From NCBI GenBank assembly GCA_027919835.1, contig JANVFP010000056.1, positions 72,922 to 136,921 of the forward strand: 64,000 nucleotides of DNA. The letters are read 5' to 3'. The translations under genes were made by a program, and so were the position numbers. The notes under the pieces were generated by a model. That model had not been told where the DNA came from and did no database searches. It saw only the letters and a program-made list of their open reading frames with translations. Origin of the DNA: Lentinula raphanica. Its lineage: Eukaryota > Basidiomycota > Agaricomycetes > Agaricales > Omphalotaceae. Below are positions 20,599 to 30,791 of this stretch, in pieces; the stretch's first letter is position 1, and every line of letters starts with the position of its first letter.

Positions 20599-21185
20599 TA
20601 GCATATCTGACACTGTTTATATCTTGTGTCAATCTAGAATCGACCGTTTGATCATCTACTATGTCCCTCTACTGAAGCTTCTACCAGAACAGGTTGGAAA
20701 CATACGATACCATGATTCGGTGAGAATCTTCATCGGCAGTGATACTGCCCCGCGCGCTCATTAATTGCCTGTTGTCCTGCCTCCTGAGGGATATGATAAG
20801 ACATACATACATCACTAAGTGAGAGGGAACAGATATCCCAAAAGCGCCTCCTGGTCTTGTATTCCTTTGAAATGGGGACCATGGAACAAAGTAACATGTC
20901 AATCCATCTTTGCAATATACGTATTCATGCGACATTCATACCATTCGTTTCACAAGGAGCCGACTTTAGAGTTCTTCGATCTCCTAGCTCGGTTGCTCCT
21001 TGAAGGCTGCTAAGTTTGTCGGTGACGGTCACCATAGTCAGTGAGCAGTAGCGAATACTGGAGCACTGACAGGCTGTTGGCAGGATTAAGTGGCGGGATG
21101 ACAGAATTTCATTCTCTGAGCATGGAATGCGGCATTTTGGTACTTCAATTATCTGCATACGAAAAATTCGTTCGACTGCTATTGG
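20599..21185. other. Gene-poor stretch downstream of the helicase
   Basis: I see no supported gene in this stretch. Short frames on both strands (for example at 20681-20935 minus and 20925-21263 minus) have no motif or splice support. Confidence 0.5.
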
Positions 21186-21469
21186 GGAAACATACTGTTG
21201 ACGCTTTCGATGACCTGCTGTCTTCTGCTGTAGGTTCTGTATAGTGCAAGGCACCGAGGGCATGCTATAATTATTTACTTACGGACAAGTGATGGAGAAG
21301 GAGAACGCGGGAGCGTCGGCGAGACTGGAGTAGAATGATTGCGAGCGAAGCGAAGCAATAGTGGTTTCGTGAGGACAGTGAATGGTGTCCGTGTTTGTAT
21401 TTGTTTGGCGTTTGCATGGCACAGAGGATTTTTCCTCTTTTTCAAATGAATGCGCTCTTTCTCGTTCAA
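21185..21469 (-). CDS. Possible small mitochondrial-type protein
   Basis: A minus-strand model of two exons: exon 1 from 21469 with a basic, Ser/Arg-rich N-terminus (VLTKPLLLRFARNHSTPVSP) resembling a mitochondrial presequence, then a strong GTAAGT donor, a 46-nt intron ending ACAG, and a short exon 2 reading QPTAEDSRSSKASTV and ending SRTNFSYADN. The clean intron is the main support. No family is recognised, and exon 2 may instead continue through further splicing. Confidence 0.3.
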
Positions 21470-22265
21470 ACTCTGGTCTATATTTCTAAATCTCTCAAAG
21501 TGTGCTCATGTTGCATGCAGAAAGTGTTTGCCTTGCTTTTGAACGGTGTCTTGACTGTCAAAATTGAGCTGTCTGTTTTTGGAGAGGTTTCCTGGTGATG
21601 ATCATTCAGACGCTTTCAAGGCCCTCATTCCTCAAGTGAGTTCTCAACTTTTTGTGCTCTATCCTCGGCTTATGTGAATATCTACAGGCTGTCGGGCTCC
21701 GTACTCAACTTATCTTGGTCTTTTGGTTGTTTAAGCCATGTCCACTTCTCTGCCTTCTTCTCAAAACTCGAGTCATTTCTTGGTCCTTTCATTCACTTGC
21801 GCGCCAAAATGTTTTCATCACCACTGATATTCCACTTACATGGTCCTGCTTTGGAGTCCCATTCATGAATATTGTGTACATATTGCAACTGCTTAGAGCG
21901 AAAAGAAACATGAGCAGTAAAGAACTGCGATCAGAGCTTGATTAGAGCTTCCTTCGCGAGCACCAAACCGTGTGCCACGGTTACTTTATTACCATAAACG
22001 GAACAAAGGAATGACCAAGCTTGAGCAAACAACGCGTCAAATTTCGTAAAATCTAATCGCATTATTCAACTCTCCCTCATGGTCTCTTCTATTCACAGTC
22101 AAGTTCTCGGTCGTAAAGTGCCTGTATCTTCTACCTCTACAGGAACGAGGCACAGCAACCTCGTATAAAATTCCCAAAATCTCATTTTTCAACCTTCATC
22201 ACCTCCCTCCTGGTGTCCGGAAACTCACAGGCTTTTTGCCCTTCCGATTGACGAGCTCATTCGAC
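21470..22265. other. Intergenic region upstream of the carboxylesterase
   Basis: No convincing coding sequence. Pyrimidine-rich DNA (CTTCATCACCTCCCTCC) just before 22266 is typical of fungal promoters and transcription start regions. Confidence 0.45.
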
Positions 22266-24214
22266 ATGGTCGTGCTGTCTTCAATACTCATGACGCTTCT
22301 CTTCGCTCCCTTGATACTGGGTGCACCAACGAGTATCACCAGTACGGCCTTCAAAAGTCCAACCGGCAATCCTTTGGCGATCCTGTGCAAACTTCCTATT
22401 GTTCGCCTCATCGACAGTCTGTGCCCAAAGGAAACTTCGAGCAACACACTCTCGATATCTACTCCCATCGGAACTGCAGAAGGTGTTGTGGATGTATCTG
22501 GTGTCAACCGTTTCGCTGTAAGGTATGCTTCCGCGGCACGATGGGCGGAATCGCATATATCGACAACTTGGGCCCTCCCGTAAGGATGTTCTCCAATCTT
22601 GTAGCAATAATTATCTCACAAACTCTCATAGGTCTGGCGCGAACAATGCTTCAGGTCTTCCGCTGGTTTGTCCTCAGCAAGGAGTCGATGACTCGACATT
22701 TTCGGAAGACTGTCTTTCCATGCTGATATACGTTCCTCAATCGTTCACACCCTCCACTTCTGCGCCTGTTTTCATGTGGTGAGTTGGCCAGCAACTGGAT
22801 GAACAACTTCAATACTCATTATATCTCAGGGTACACGGAGGATCCTTCATTGAAGGCTCTGCGACCGACGCTGGTCTCGACGGCTCGAATTTAGCACTTG
22901 CTACTCAATCAATCGTTGTGGTCATCCAGTATAGACTAGGAGCTGTAGGTTTCTCGAAGACTCACATCGTATTTCATCTAATCCTCTATATAGCTCGGTC
23001 TCATGGTGCCCGATGGTTCAACGAATCTCGCTCTCAAGGACGTGATAAACGCTTTGAGCTTTGTCAACAAGAACATCGCTGCGTTTGGCGGTGATGAATC
23101 TCGGGTAACCATTGCTGGTCAAAGTAGCGGCGCAACGATGATTCGCTCACTTCTCGCTGTCCCGTCTGCATCCTCTCTATTCCAATCCGCAATCCTACAA
23201 TCTGATCCAATGGTTGGTTGATGCTCCTTTCATATCTCTCCTGAACTCACAGTTGTACCTCAGGACTATGGATTCCAGAGTACTAGTACCCAGAAAACAC
23301 TACAAAGCGCCTACAATAGTCTCATCAACTGCGCTGCTTCGGACTATGTCTGTCAGAACGCGTTATCGGTCGACAGCATTCTCAATGCACAAGGAACTCT
23401 CTTCAACGAAGCATTCAATCTCGATCCTTCGGCTGGTGCTGGTGAACCTCTAAGACCCGTCAACGATGGGACTTTGATCACCTCCACGTTGGACTCTACC
23501 GCACCATTTCCTTCTGTCAACAAGCCTATCCTTGTATCCACCGTTCTAGATGAAGCAGCTCTCACCATCTACGGAGCCGAGTTCACAACCACACTTCCTG
23601 AGGACGAGTTTCTCCCTGTTTGTCAAGCTAGCCTTGGCGACTCTCGTGCTGCCTCTGTGGCGAATGCTTCCTTCTATAAGCCTGTCTCTGTAGATGGCTC
23701 AGAGGACGCCCGAGAGCAGCTGCAGGAGCTAGGGACTGACTACGTCTGGAGATGTTCCAGCTGGACCTTTGCTCGCAACTGGGTATCCAATGGCGGCTCT
23801 GCGTTTGTAGGAAGATACAGCGTAGGTGCCACCTATCCGGGAAATGAGGAAGTCTCTATCTGCACTGAACCCGGTGTAGTATGCCATCAGGACGATATCG
23901 AGATTGTGGTGAGTCGATACAAAACTCCCGTTGTCCATCCTATTCCATGACTGACGTTCTTGGTTTAGTTCGGCACAGTCCCCAATCCTACAGCCGCTCA
24001 GTCCGCTCTAACCCAAGAAATGCAAGCGCGCTACAAAGCCTTTATGCTTACCGGAAGTCCGAATGTTCCTGCGTACCCTCCATGGACAGAAGCGACGTCA
24101 ACAGACGTACATGCACTCAATCTCGGAGGCTCAGGCGAAGTCGCTGTTGGATCTTGTGATCCTTCCTTCTGGGGTGCTGCCGTCCCTTACGACTACCAGG
24201 TCTATGGGATTTAG
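22266..24214 (+). CDS. Secreted carboxylesterase type B (lipase/esterase)
   Basis: An alpha/beta-hydrolase of the carboxylesterase type B family, expected to hydrolyse carboxylic esters outside the cell. The ATG at 22266 starts a signal peptide (MVVLSSILMTLLFAPLILGA). Family landmarks in order: SGVNRFAVRYASAARWA, CPQQGVDDSTFSEDCL, the oxyanion-hole segment VHGGSFIEGSA, VIQYRLGA, NLALKDVINALSFVNKNIAA and FGGDESRVTIAGQSSGA, with the nucleophile Ser in GQSSGA (the common form is GESAGA). The acid is probably the Glu in STVLDEAALTIYG and the base the His in VVCHQDDIEIVFG. The C-terminus NPTAAQSALTQEMQARYKAF and PPWTEA also fits. At least five introns; the GTAAGG and GTAGGT donors are good. Length is about 545 residues, normal for fungal members. 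Reading frames join without a stop. Confidence 0.93.
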
Positions 24215-24928
24215 TGCTCGCTGTCATTCTCTCCTCTCTCCAAGTCTAAATTAGACGCTCGTTAATCTCTTCGCGTGTTTGACGCAAGATGATTTGTTTT
24301 TTTTGTATCATGATTTAGTTCCACCCGCTCCCCACTGTATCCCTTCGTCAATAACCTTATATCTTTTTTATTCGAAAGTGTGTAGCATAGCTCTTTGTTT
24401 CTGTCTTGCTCTTCATCCACGTACTTTATTTGCAATGCGTAATGTTTGTCAAACTCCCAAAAAGGTGCTTAGGCGCCCGTACATACAGCTGTTCGCTATC
24501 GGTGTAGAGTATGTCAGAGTTAAGTCGCGCAGCCCGGTGAGTTGGTAAGCACTCCTTTGGGTATCCCTTGAACAAGGTGCTGGGTCTCACACGTGCATGA
24601 TATAGAGCTGTAAGTTATCCTGCGCAATGTGTGCGCAGACCTCAACGAGAACCTGCGCCGCAGAGACACAGAGAAAACCGGGTAACCAAACCATGCTTGA
24701 CCAGACCTAATCAGACCTAATCCTGCCTAACCATGTATGCGAGATTGAGATGCTTGATACAGATCTCATCTATGGCGATAGGACAGTCCCAAATAGAAAA
24801 ATTGCGTTCGCGTTAAAAGCCCCTTGACGAGACAAGGATAACATCCACTCAAATTTCATTCAAGGAAATTTCTACTACAGATCTCTCAGAGCATCAGAGC
24901 CGCCGTCGTATCGATAATATCAGTGCCC
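24215..24928. other. Intergenic region with no recognised gene
   Basis: No supported gene. A short run of CCTAATC/CCTAACC-like words (GACCTAATCAGACCTAATCC) occurs at about 24702-24735, and a C/T-rich stretch at 24300-24420. The last 100 bp are probably the acetyltransferase promoter. Confidence 0.4.
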
Positions 24929-25571
24929 ATGTTCACCACCGAGCGCTTGTCCCTTCGTGGATTTCGATCGTCCGATGCCCGACTCATCCTGGATATGTGG
25001 AACAATATCGATGTCCAACCCACTATATCCAACGAATACATTGTCCCTCGAGGACCCAAATTTCTAGATCATATCACAGCTTCTGCAGAAGATGCTCTGT
25101 TGTTCTTGACTATCGAAAAACAATCGGAGACCGGCAGCGATGAAACAGTGTTACAAGAGGAGCACTTCGTCGGTACTACGTCGATCACCATGGGTAATCC
25201 GAAAAACCGAGATGGGATTTTTGGTATCATGATCGAACCAAAATTCTGGGGGCTTGGATATGGAGAAGAAGTGACCCGGTTCGTGGTGGACTATTGCTTT
25301 CATTCCTTGGGCTTGCATCGAGTGAGCTTGCTGGTGTTCAGTGAGAACGAACGAGCGATCAGTTTGTATAAAAAAGTGTGAGTGTCTGTCTCGAGTCTTG
25401 ACTCGGAAGAAAAGTTGGACAGCACACCACTGATACCGTGGCATTGTTTCCTGTAGCGGTTTCCTTGAAGAAGGCAGAAAGCGAAAGGTTAATTGGATCG
25501 ATGGTCAGTGGGAGGATATGATATACATGGGCATCCTCAAAGAAGAATGGGAGACTGCCAGTTCAGCGTGA
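24929..25571 (+). CDS. GNAT family N-acetyltransferase (RimJ/RimL-like)
   Basis: A two-exon gene, exon 1 24929-25377 and exon 2 25457-25571, with GTGAGT donor and CTGTAG acceptor; the split codon restores YKKVGFLEEGRKRK. It opens with TTERLSLRGFRSSDARLI, the typical RimJ/RimL-type start, followed by VGTTSITMG, the acetyl-CoA binding region EPKFWGLGYGEEVTRFVVDY (motif A), LHRVSLLVFSENERAISLYKK (motif B) and ends EEW. It should transfer an acetyl group from acetyl-CoA to an amine; the substrate cannot be told. About 187 residues, usual for the family. Confidence 0.92.
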
Positions 25572-25920
25572 GCGGCTAGGCATAGTAGCGGCGACTGGGC
25601 TCACACAATGGAGATTTAGCAAATGATATACATCAGATGTAGGAATACAAGTAACAACTCATTCTTTCGACAAGGCTCGGGATAGAGCCGATGAGTCCCT
25701 TCTTCGTCAGTACTCAGCTGTACTCAGTGCCAGTCAGCTGAAGTAGTTGAGTTGATTGCCAAGTGATTTGGCTTGATAGACGCCCAATAATCGCCGACGT
25801 AGCGCCCAGTGTTGAATGCGGCTGCAACGTTGTCTTCTGACTCTTCTCCGCACCCGAGAAGTACATAAAAATGTGACATAAAAAGTGCGCCCTACGAATG
25901 ATTTTACACCTTTCTCCCTC
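25572..25920. other. Intergenic region between acetyltransferase and DUF4139 gene
   Basis: No gene seen. CT-rich sequence (CACCTTTCTCCCTC) lies immediately before the ATG at 25921. Confidence 0.4.
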
Positions 25921-28531
25921 ATGGCTTCGCTTCCACCAGGGTACACCCCAAACACCATAATTTTGGTCTCCGCGAACGATAGTAAACTCCTCCATGTCAG
26001 TTTATACACTGGACGCGCCGAGCTCACTCGCCAATTCAAGTTTCCCGTCCAAACGGGCCAAAATAACCTGTGCATCACTGGGCTGCCGAATGTCATCGAA
26101 CAAGACTCGTTGAGGTTCTCATCTCATTTCTCAGTATCTAAATATTCGTCAGTATTGACCAAGTCATGTCGACAGAGTCCAAGGTTACGGAAATGCTATG
26201 ATTCATGACGTCTCATTGTCTACCATGCCTCCCCAGATTCCCGTCACAACGTCGACCACTCTACAAGAACTCACTGTCAAAAAGGACCTGATACGAAGCG
26301 CTATTCATCGTACACGGACCTCGTCTCGTGCCTTACAGACATACATGAGCTCTATGTCTGCTCATGACGTTCCGCTGGACCAGGTTAGCGCTTTTCTGGA
26401 AACTTACGATTTGCATGGGAGCAAACTCGATGAGGAAATGGTGAGGTTGAAGAAAGAGGAGGATCAAATATCGCACGACATTCAAGCAGAGAAGGAAAGA
26501 ATCAAGACTGAGCAAACTAGTCAATTCAATGGCGGTACACTCGGGATGCAGGCATCTATTGCCTTGGTTGCTGAACAAGAAGGTGAAATCGAGCTAGAGC
26601 TTGTTTATGGTAAATTCATTCCACTTGCCGTTACTGGACATTCCTCATCGTATTCGTCGTGCTCATAGCCGTCTTCTCCGCCAACTGGGAAGCCATATAC
26701 GATATTAGAGTCAATCTCGAGTCCAAGGATCATCCTCTGACTCTCATCTACAAAGCTTCCATAGTACAAAACACAGGCGAAGCAAGTGTGTCTATGAATT
26801 CCAGCGTGTCCTAAACTCATGATCAATCTTGTTCCAGGATTGGACCGATGTGCCCTTGACGCTCGAAACAGCCACACCAACCTACGGTGTTCAAATTCCT
26901 ACCCTTAATCCTCTCAAACTATCGACCCACCGTAGGCCGTACCGCACACCCTCTATTAGAGGGATCCCACATCCGCCAACCGTCATAACTCAGATGGCAG
27001 CCCCTGTGATTGCTGTGGCCGAATATCGCTCTCGTAGTCGAAGTAGGAGCAGAAGCAGAAGCAGAAGCAGAAGCAGAAGCAGAAGCAGAAGCAGGAGTAC
27101 CTCGTCTGACTATCGAGGTCGAGGTCACAGGTCCTTTGCAAGCAGACGTAGTCGAAGTCCTTCGCCAGTTAGGGTTACTGCACGCAAGGAACTCAACCCA
27201 GTTGGTTTGACAGTCACCTCGAAAGGAGACGGGCGGTTCAACCATTCCGTTTTCCAAGTCCCTGGACTTATCAGGGTCCCGTGTGATGGTCTGGCTCACA
27301 ACGTTACGATCGTTGAGCTTCATGAAGAATTGGAGACGAAGTTGCTGTGGTTTGCAGTTCCCAAAATCGACACGAGGGTTCATTTGAGCGTATGATTCAT
27401 CTTGAGACAACCAATATCTTTACGCTGATGTGCTGATATTTCTAGGCCAAAGTCAAGAATAGTTCTGAGTATGCTCTGATACCTGGCAAAGCGAGCGTCT
27501 ACGTCGACGGAACCTTCATCGCGCGGACGGACGTGCCTGCCTCTGCGCCAGATGAAACCTTTGATTGCAGTTTAGGGTGGGTCATGATATCGAAGTCAAT
27601 GATAACACTGCTAATATACTCGCATTCTATGTCTAGTCTGGACCCATCTATCAAAATAACCTACCATCCTCTTTCTACGAAGACTAGTCACCGAACACCC
27701 TTCACCGGCTTCACAGGCATCAACAGCCTCAGCTCTTTTGGTACCACCAAAACGACTGTCACACTATACACACAACGCCTTACAGTGATCAATACTAAAC
27801 GCGTCAGTATCGATGCCTTGAAACTCCTCGATCGCATACCAGTAAGCGAGGACGAGAGAATCAGAGTGAAGATAATCAAGCCCGCAGAGTTGACGCAGAG
27901 TCGAATAGGTTCGGTCATGAATGGGAAAAGAGGTCAAAGCTACGCTCGAAACGAGAGCGCTGCTTCTACCTCTGAGGCGAACAAGGGGTCAGATATTAGG
28001 AAGGTCGACGACGTTAGCTCTAAAACAGCCTCGACGGTCGGCAGACGATTCTCATCAATGAAAATACCCTTTGGTTCCACCACCACTCGGAAATCCCAAG
28101 ACGCTCCGTCCAATATTGGCCTCGAAAAAGCTCCCACTTCGACCAGTATCACTGCTGTTGCTCGTGTACCCCAAGCTCCAGAAACCCACAGCCCAGCCCT
28201 CCTAGCACGTATCAACGCACTATGGGATGGAGCAGACAACGCGGAATTCTCCTTTTCCGCTCTGAAAGAGAACGTCAACAGCTCTGACGAGGTCAATGTC
28301 GCCAATATCACCACGGAGAGCGGCAACTCTACGGTTGTCATCAACTCTGGCGAAACGAAACCGAAAGCCAAAGAGGAAATGGAAAACGGGGTGAATGATT
28401 CTGGACTAGGGAACAACGGGAAGATGAACTGGCTATTGCATGATATTGCCCCACAGGCAACGGTCAATCTTGTTCTACAGTGGGAGGTCTCTGCAGCTTC
28501 GAGTCTGGCTGTGTTCGAGTGGGAGGCTTGA
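25921..28531 (+). CDS. DUF4139 domain protein (mucoidy-inhibitor-like) with Arg-Ser repeat
   Basis: A multi-exon gene for a DUF4140/DUF4139 protein, a widespread family of unknown function (C. elegans F37C4.5 type, bacterial mucoidy inhibitor A relatives). The N-terminal domain includes AELTRQFKFPVQTGQNNLCI and RVQGYGNAMIHDVSLST; a coiled-coil follows (about 26400-26530). The C-terminal domain shows FSANWEAIYDIRV, NTGEDWTDVPLTLETATP, LLWFAVPKIDTRVHL, PGKASVYVDGTFIA and LYTQRLTVINTKR, and ends VNLVLQWEVSAASSLAVFEW. Between the first and second halves of the C-terminal domain is an insertion of at least twelve Arg-Ser dipeptides (27026-27099), coded by an AGAAGC hexamer repeat and followed by RGRGHRSFASRRSRSPSP. 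The intron at 26782-26837 has a GC donor (GCAAGT...TTCCAG). No stop interrupts the model. Confidence 0.9.
27026..27099 (+). repeat. Hexanucleotide microsatellite coding an Arg-Ser run
   Basis: About twelve consecutive Arg-Ser codon pairs, the central seven or so in identical AGAAGC register and the outer ones using CGT/CGA/AGG and TCT/AGT synonyms. The codon heterogeneity at the edges and purity in the centre indicate a replication-slippage expansion of an older RS segment. It keeps the reading frame of the DUF4139 gene. Confidence 0.9.
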
Positions 28532-28872
28532 TGGTTAGCAGTGCATCACAGTAGCGATCTGAGAAGGAATATGTACCATGAAATTATTTCAGTTGGAAAC
28601 AGTTGTTGTATATCTTCATGTTCGAAATAGTGTATCACCTTCTATATGTACGTGTAGCATTTTGTGTTCGACTAAATGATACCTGCGATTCTGTATCAAC
28701 GCCTTTAACAATTCAACCAACGTGAGCATGCTCTATTGCCATTGATGAACTAGTCAAAGTTCCCACTAATAATTCCTAGGTGGTGGTTTGGCCTTCGACG
28801 ATGATGATGTCCCGTTCGACCAATCCACAGACCCAAGCCACGTTGAACCAATACCTATTTTACCTAGGTCTG
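28532..28872. other. Convergent 3' region between two genes
   Basis: Lies between the stop of the plus-strand DUF4139 gene and the stop of a minus-strand secreted-protein gene. Nothing coding is seen; both polyadenylation regions should be here. Confidence 0.4.
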
Positions 28873-29511
28873 TCAAGGACAATCAGATAGCAGAACTTCA
28901 AAACTTAATGAAACCATCGCACTATTCTGGAAGATCTCCTGTCCCTCCTGGCTAGTGATCTGGATGGTATTGTACGGATGGGTGAATCTGGCCGACTTAT
29001 CCGACCGAATCGAGCCATTGCATCCATAGCCACCTCTCCCACTACCACAGATCGGTTTCTTGCCTTCATCTTCCAAGTAGAATTTGATAGGGTAATGATA
29101 ATTCCCCGCAAACAAGAGTCCTTGGTACTTGTTCTCGAAGCTCACTCTACAGCTGAAATCAAGACCCATTCGTTTTTCAGCTTCGTCCAAGAGACGTATG
29201 ACCCATTGTTGAGCTAGGTCATTCGTTTTGGAGTCAACCGTCGCGACCTGCGTTACATGCTGAGCCTGTATGAAGGTGACTTTGCACGCGTGGAAGAGTC
29301 CTCGTTGGGAGATATTTGGGATGGTGTTGTTCGAGGGATCTATGCTGTCTTTGATGGTACCCTCCGGAGGTTCATGACGCTAATGTAGGAGGCGAGGTAA
29401 GTACGACCAGCAACCTGTTGAATCGGAGAAGCGGCGAATTCTCACCTTCCACAGGGGGGCAGAAAGCACTACAGAAACAAAACCAAGCAAGATGAGAGTA
29501 TTGAAACGCAT
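28873..29511 (-). CDS. Small secreted protein (about 190 residues)
   Basis: Two exons on the minus strand. Exon 1 (29446-29511) codes exactly the signal peptide MRFNTLILLGFVSVVLSAP plus LWK. A 66-nt intron (GTGAGA...ATTAG, 29380-29445) follows, then one open exon of 507 nt to the stop at 28873. The mature protein has potential glycosylation sites (SNNTIPN, CNGS), four or more cysteines, and the segments ACKVTFIQAQHVTQVATVDS, LLDEAEKRMGLDFSCRVSFE and GSGRGGYGCNGSI. I do not recognise a family. Its exon plan (first exon equals signal peptide) is shared by the gene at 63142-63858. Confidence 0.8.
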
Positions 29512-30791
29512 GGCGTACACAGGAAAAGCCGTCCTACAGTGGAGAGAACAGCATTAGTCCCAGCAGGTTCTAGCCAGCATAACGTCCAGGACCCGAGAAT
29601 TACTTACTACTAATCTGACCAGCAGTTTAGACGATAGAGCCAGGATTCGAAGTATGAGATGTATTTATAGTCGTAGTCCTGTAGGTCAATATCGAATAAT
29701 ATGCTGGTCTTGTCGGATATACTTTTCCTGGATACTCCTACCCCGAATGTGGCAGAAATGCAGTCGAAGACGAATTCACTTTCGATACCGGCGAGCGGCG
29801 AGAGATCATGTTGAATATGACCCATTAATAGCGCTCCAAAATCAAAATCCTGGTGCTCGACGCGACTCCTGGACGCCAGTCCTAATAGAAGTCTGAACAA
29901 TATCCGAGTCCGAAGTCCTAAGCTCTGGAATTGTGAATACGACTGAGCTCTTCCGAAATTCTGAACGAGTACTTACGATTAACATAACCAGTAGGGCCGA
30001 CTAGCGGCACAGCCCGCTACCCGGTCCCTACAGGTTTACAAGCAAGAGAAAAGGTTAGAAGGTCCAAAGAGCCATGAAACTTCTCGCGTTGATATTGAGG
30101 ACCAGAAAATTAACGCTGCATGAAACACAACCTTTTTGGTAGACACGGAAAGAAGCGGATCGGAAACGGCCCGATGCACATTTTTCGTAAATCTCAGCCA
30201 ACGGAAAATCGAGCTGGACCATAAAACCCTTCTACCCTAAAGGGTAGCGGGAATTGTTCCCGACAATCCAAGTGTTTAATACCCTATCACACATGGTTTC
30301 AACGACGGATTTGAAGAATGAATACCTAGCTCGGGCATGCTGGTTTGGGTTTATTGCATATGCGAGAATATGGTTCCATTGAATGCGAGTTAGTTTAGCA
30401 ATTTGCAACCATTCACGGAGTGCGCAAATTCACTGCAGTCGGCGTCGTTGACTAGACTGTATGAACTCGGAGATACCAGTACACGGTCTGAAAGCACAAG
30501 GTCAGTAGTTGTCCACCGAGAGATATTTGTCACAGATAACAAACGTTTAAACACTCCTTGAGTCTGATTCATTTCAACTCGGAGTTGCCGTACTAGGTGG
30601 TCGGAGGTCAAGAAGGGTCAAGAGCGCATCAAGTTGCTGGAGACCGGCATTCGGTAATCATGAGCAAATTCCGAGGCTTGCAAAAATAGATGTTATTGTA
30701 CATACAGAGGACTTACATGTAGCAAGAAGTAAATGAGAATGTAGAAGACAGTGGCGGCTTGATCATCGTGAGACTGTGGTTACCTAGCGGC
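29512..30791. other. Gene-poor 1.3 kb region with two adjacent palindromes
   Basis: No supported gene. The first few hundred bases are the promoter side of the minus-strand secreted gene and the last part is the 3' flank of the aldolase gene. At 30232-30262 two perfect inverted repeats sit back to back: CTACCCT/AGGGTAG and CGGGAA/TTCCCG. A minus-strand frame at 30390-30611 has no family or splice support. Confidence 0.45.

Noticed and set aside
26829..27395. RS-rich open frame as an SR splicing factor
   Set aside because: The frame joins on both sides to DUF4139 domain sequence; no RNA-recognition motif is present.
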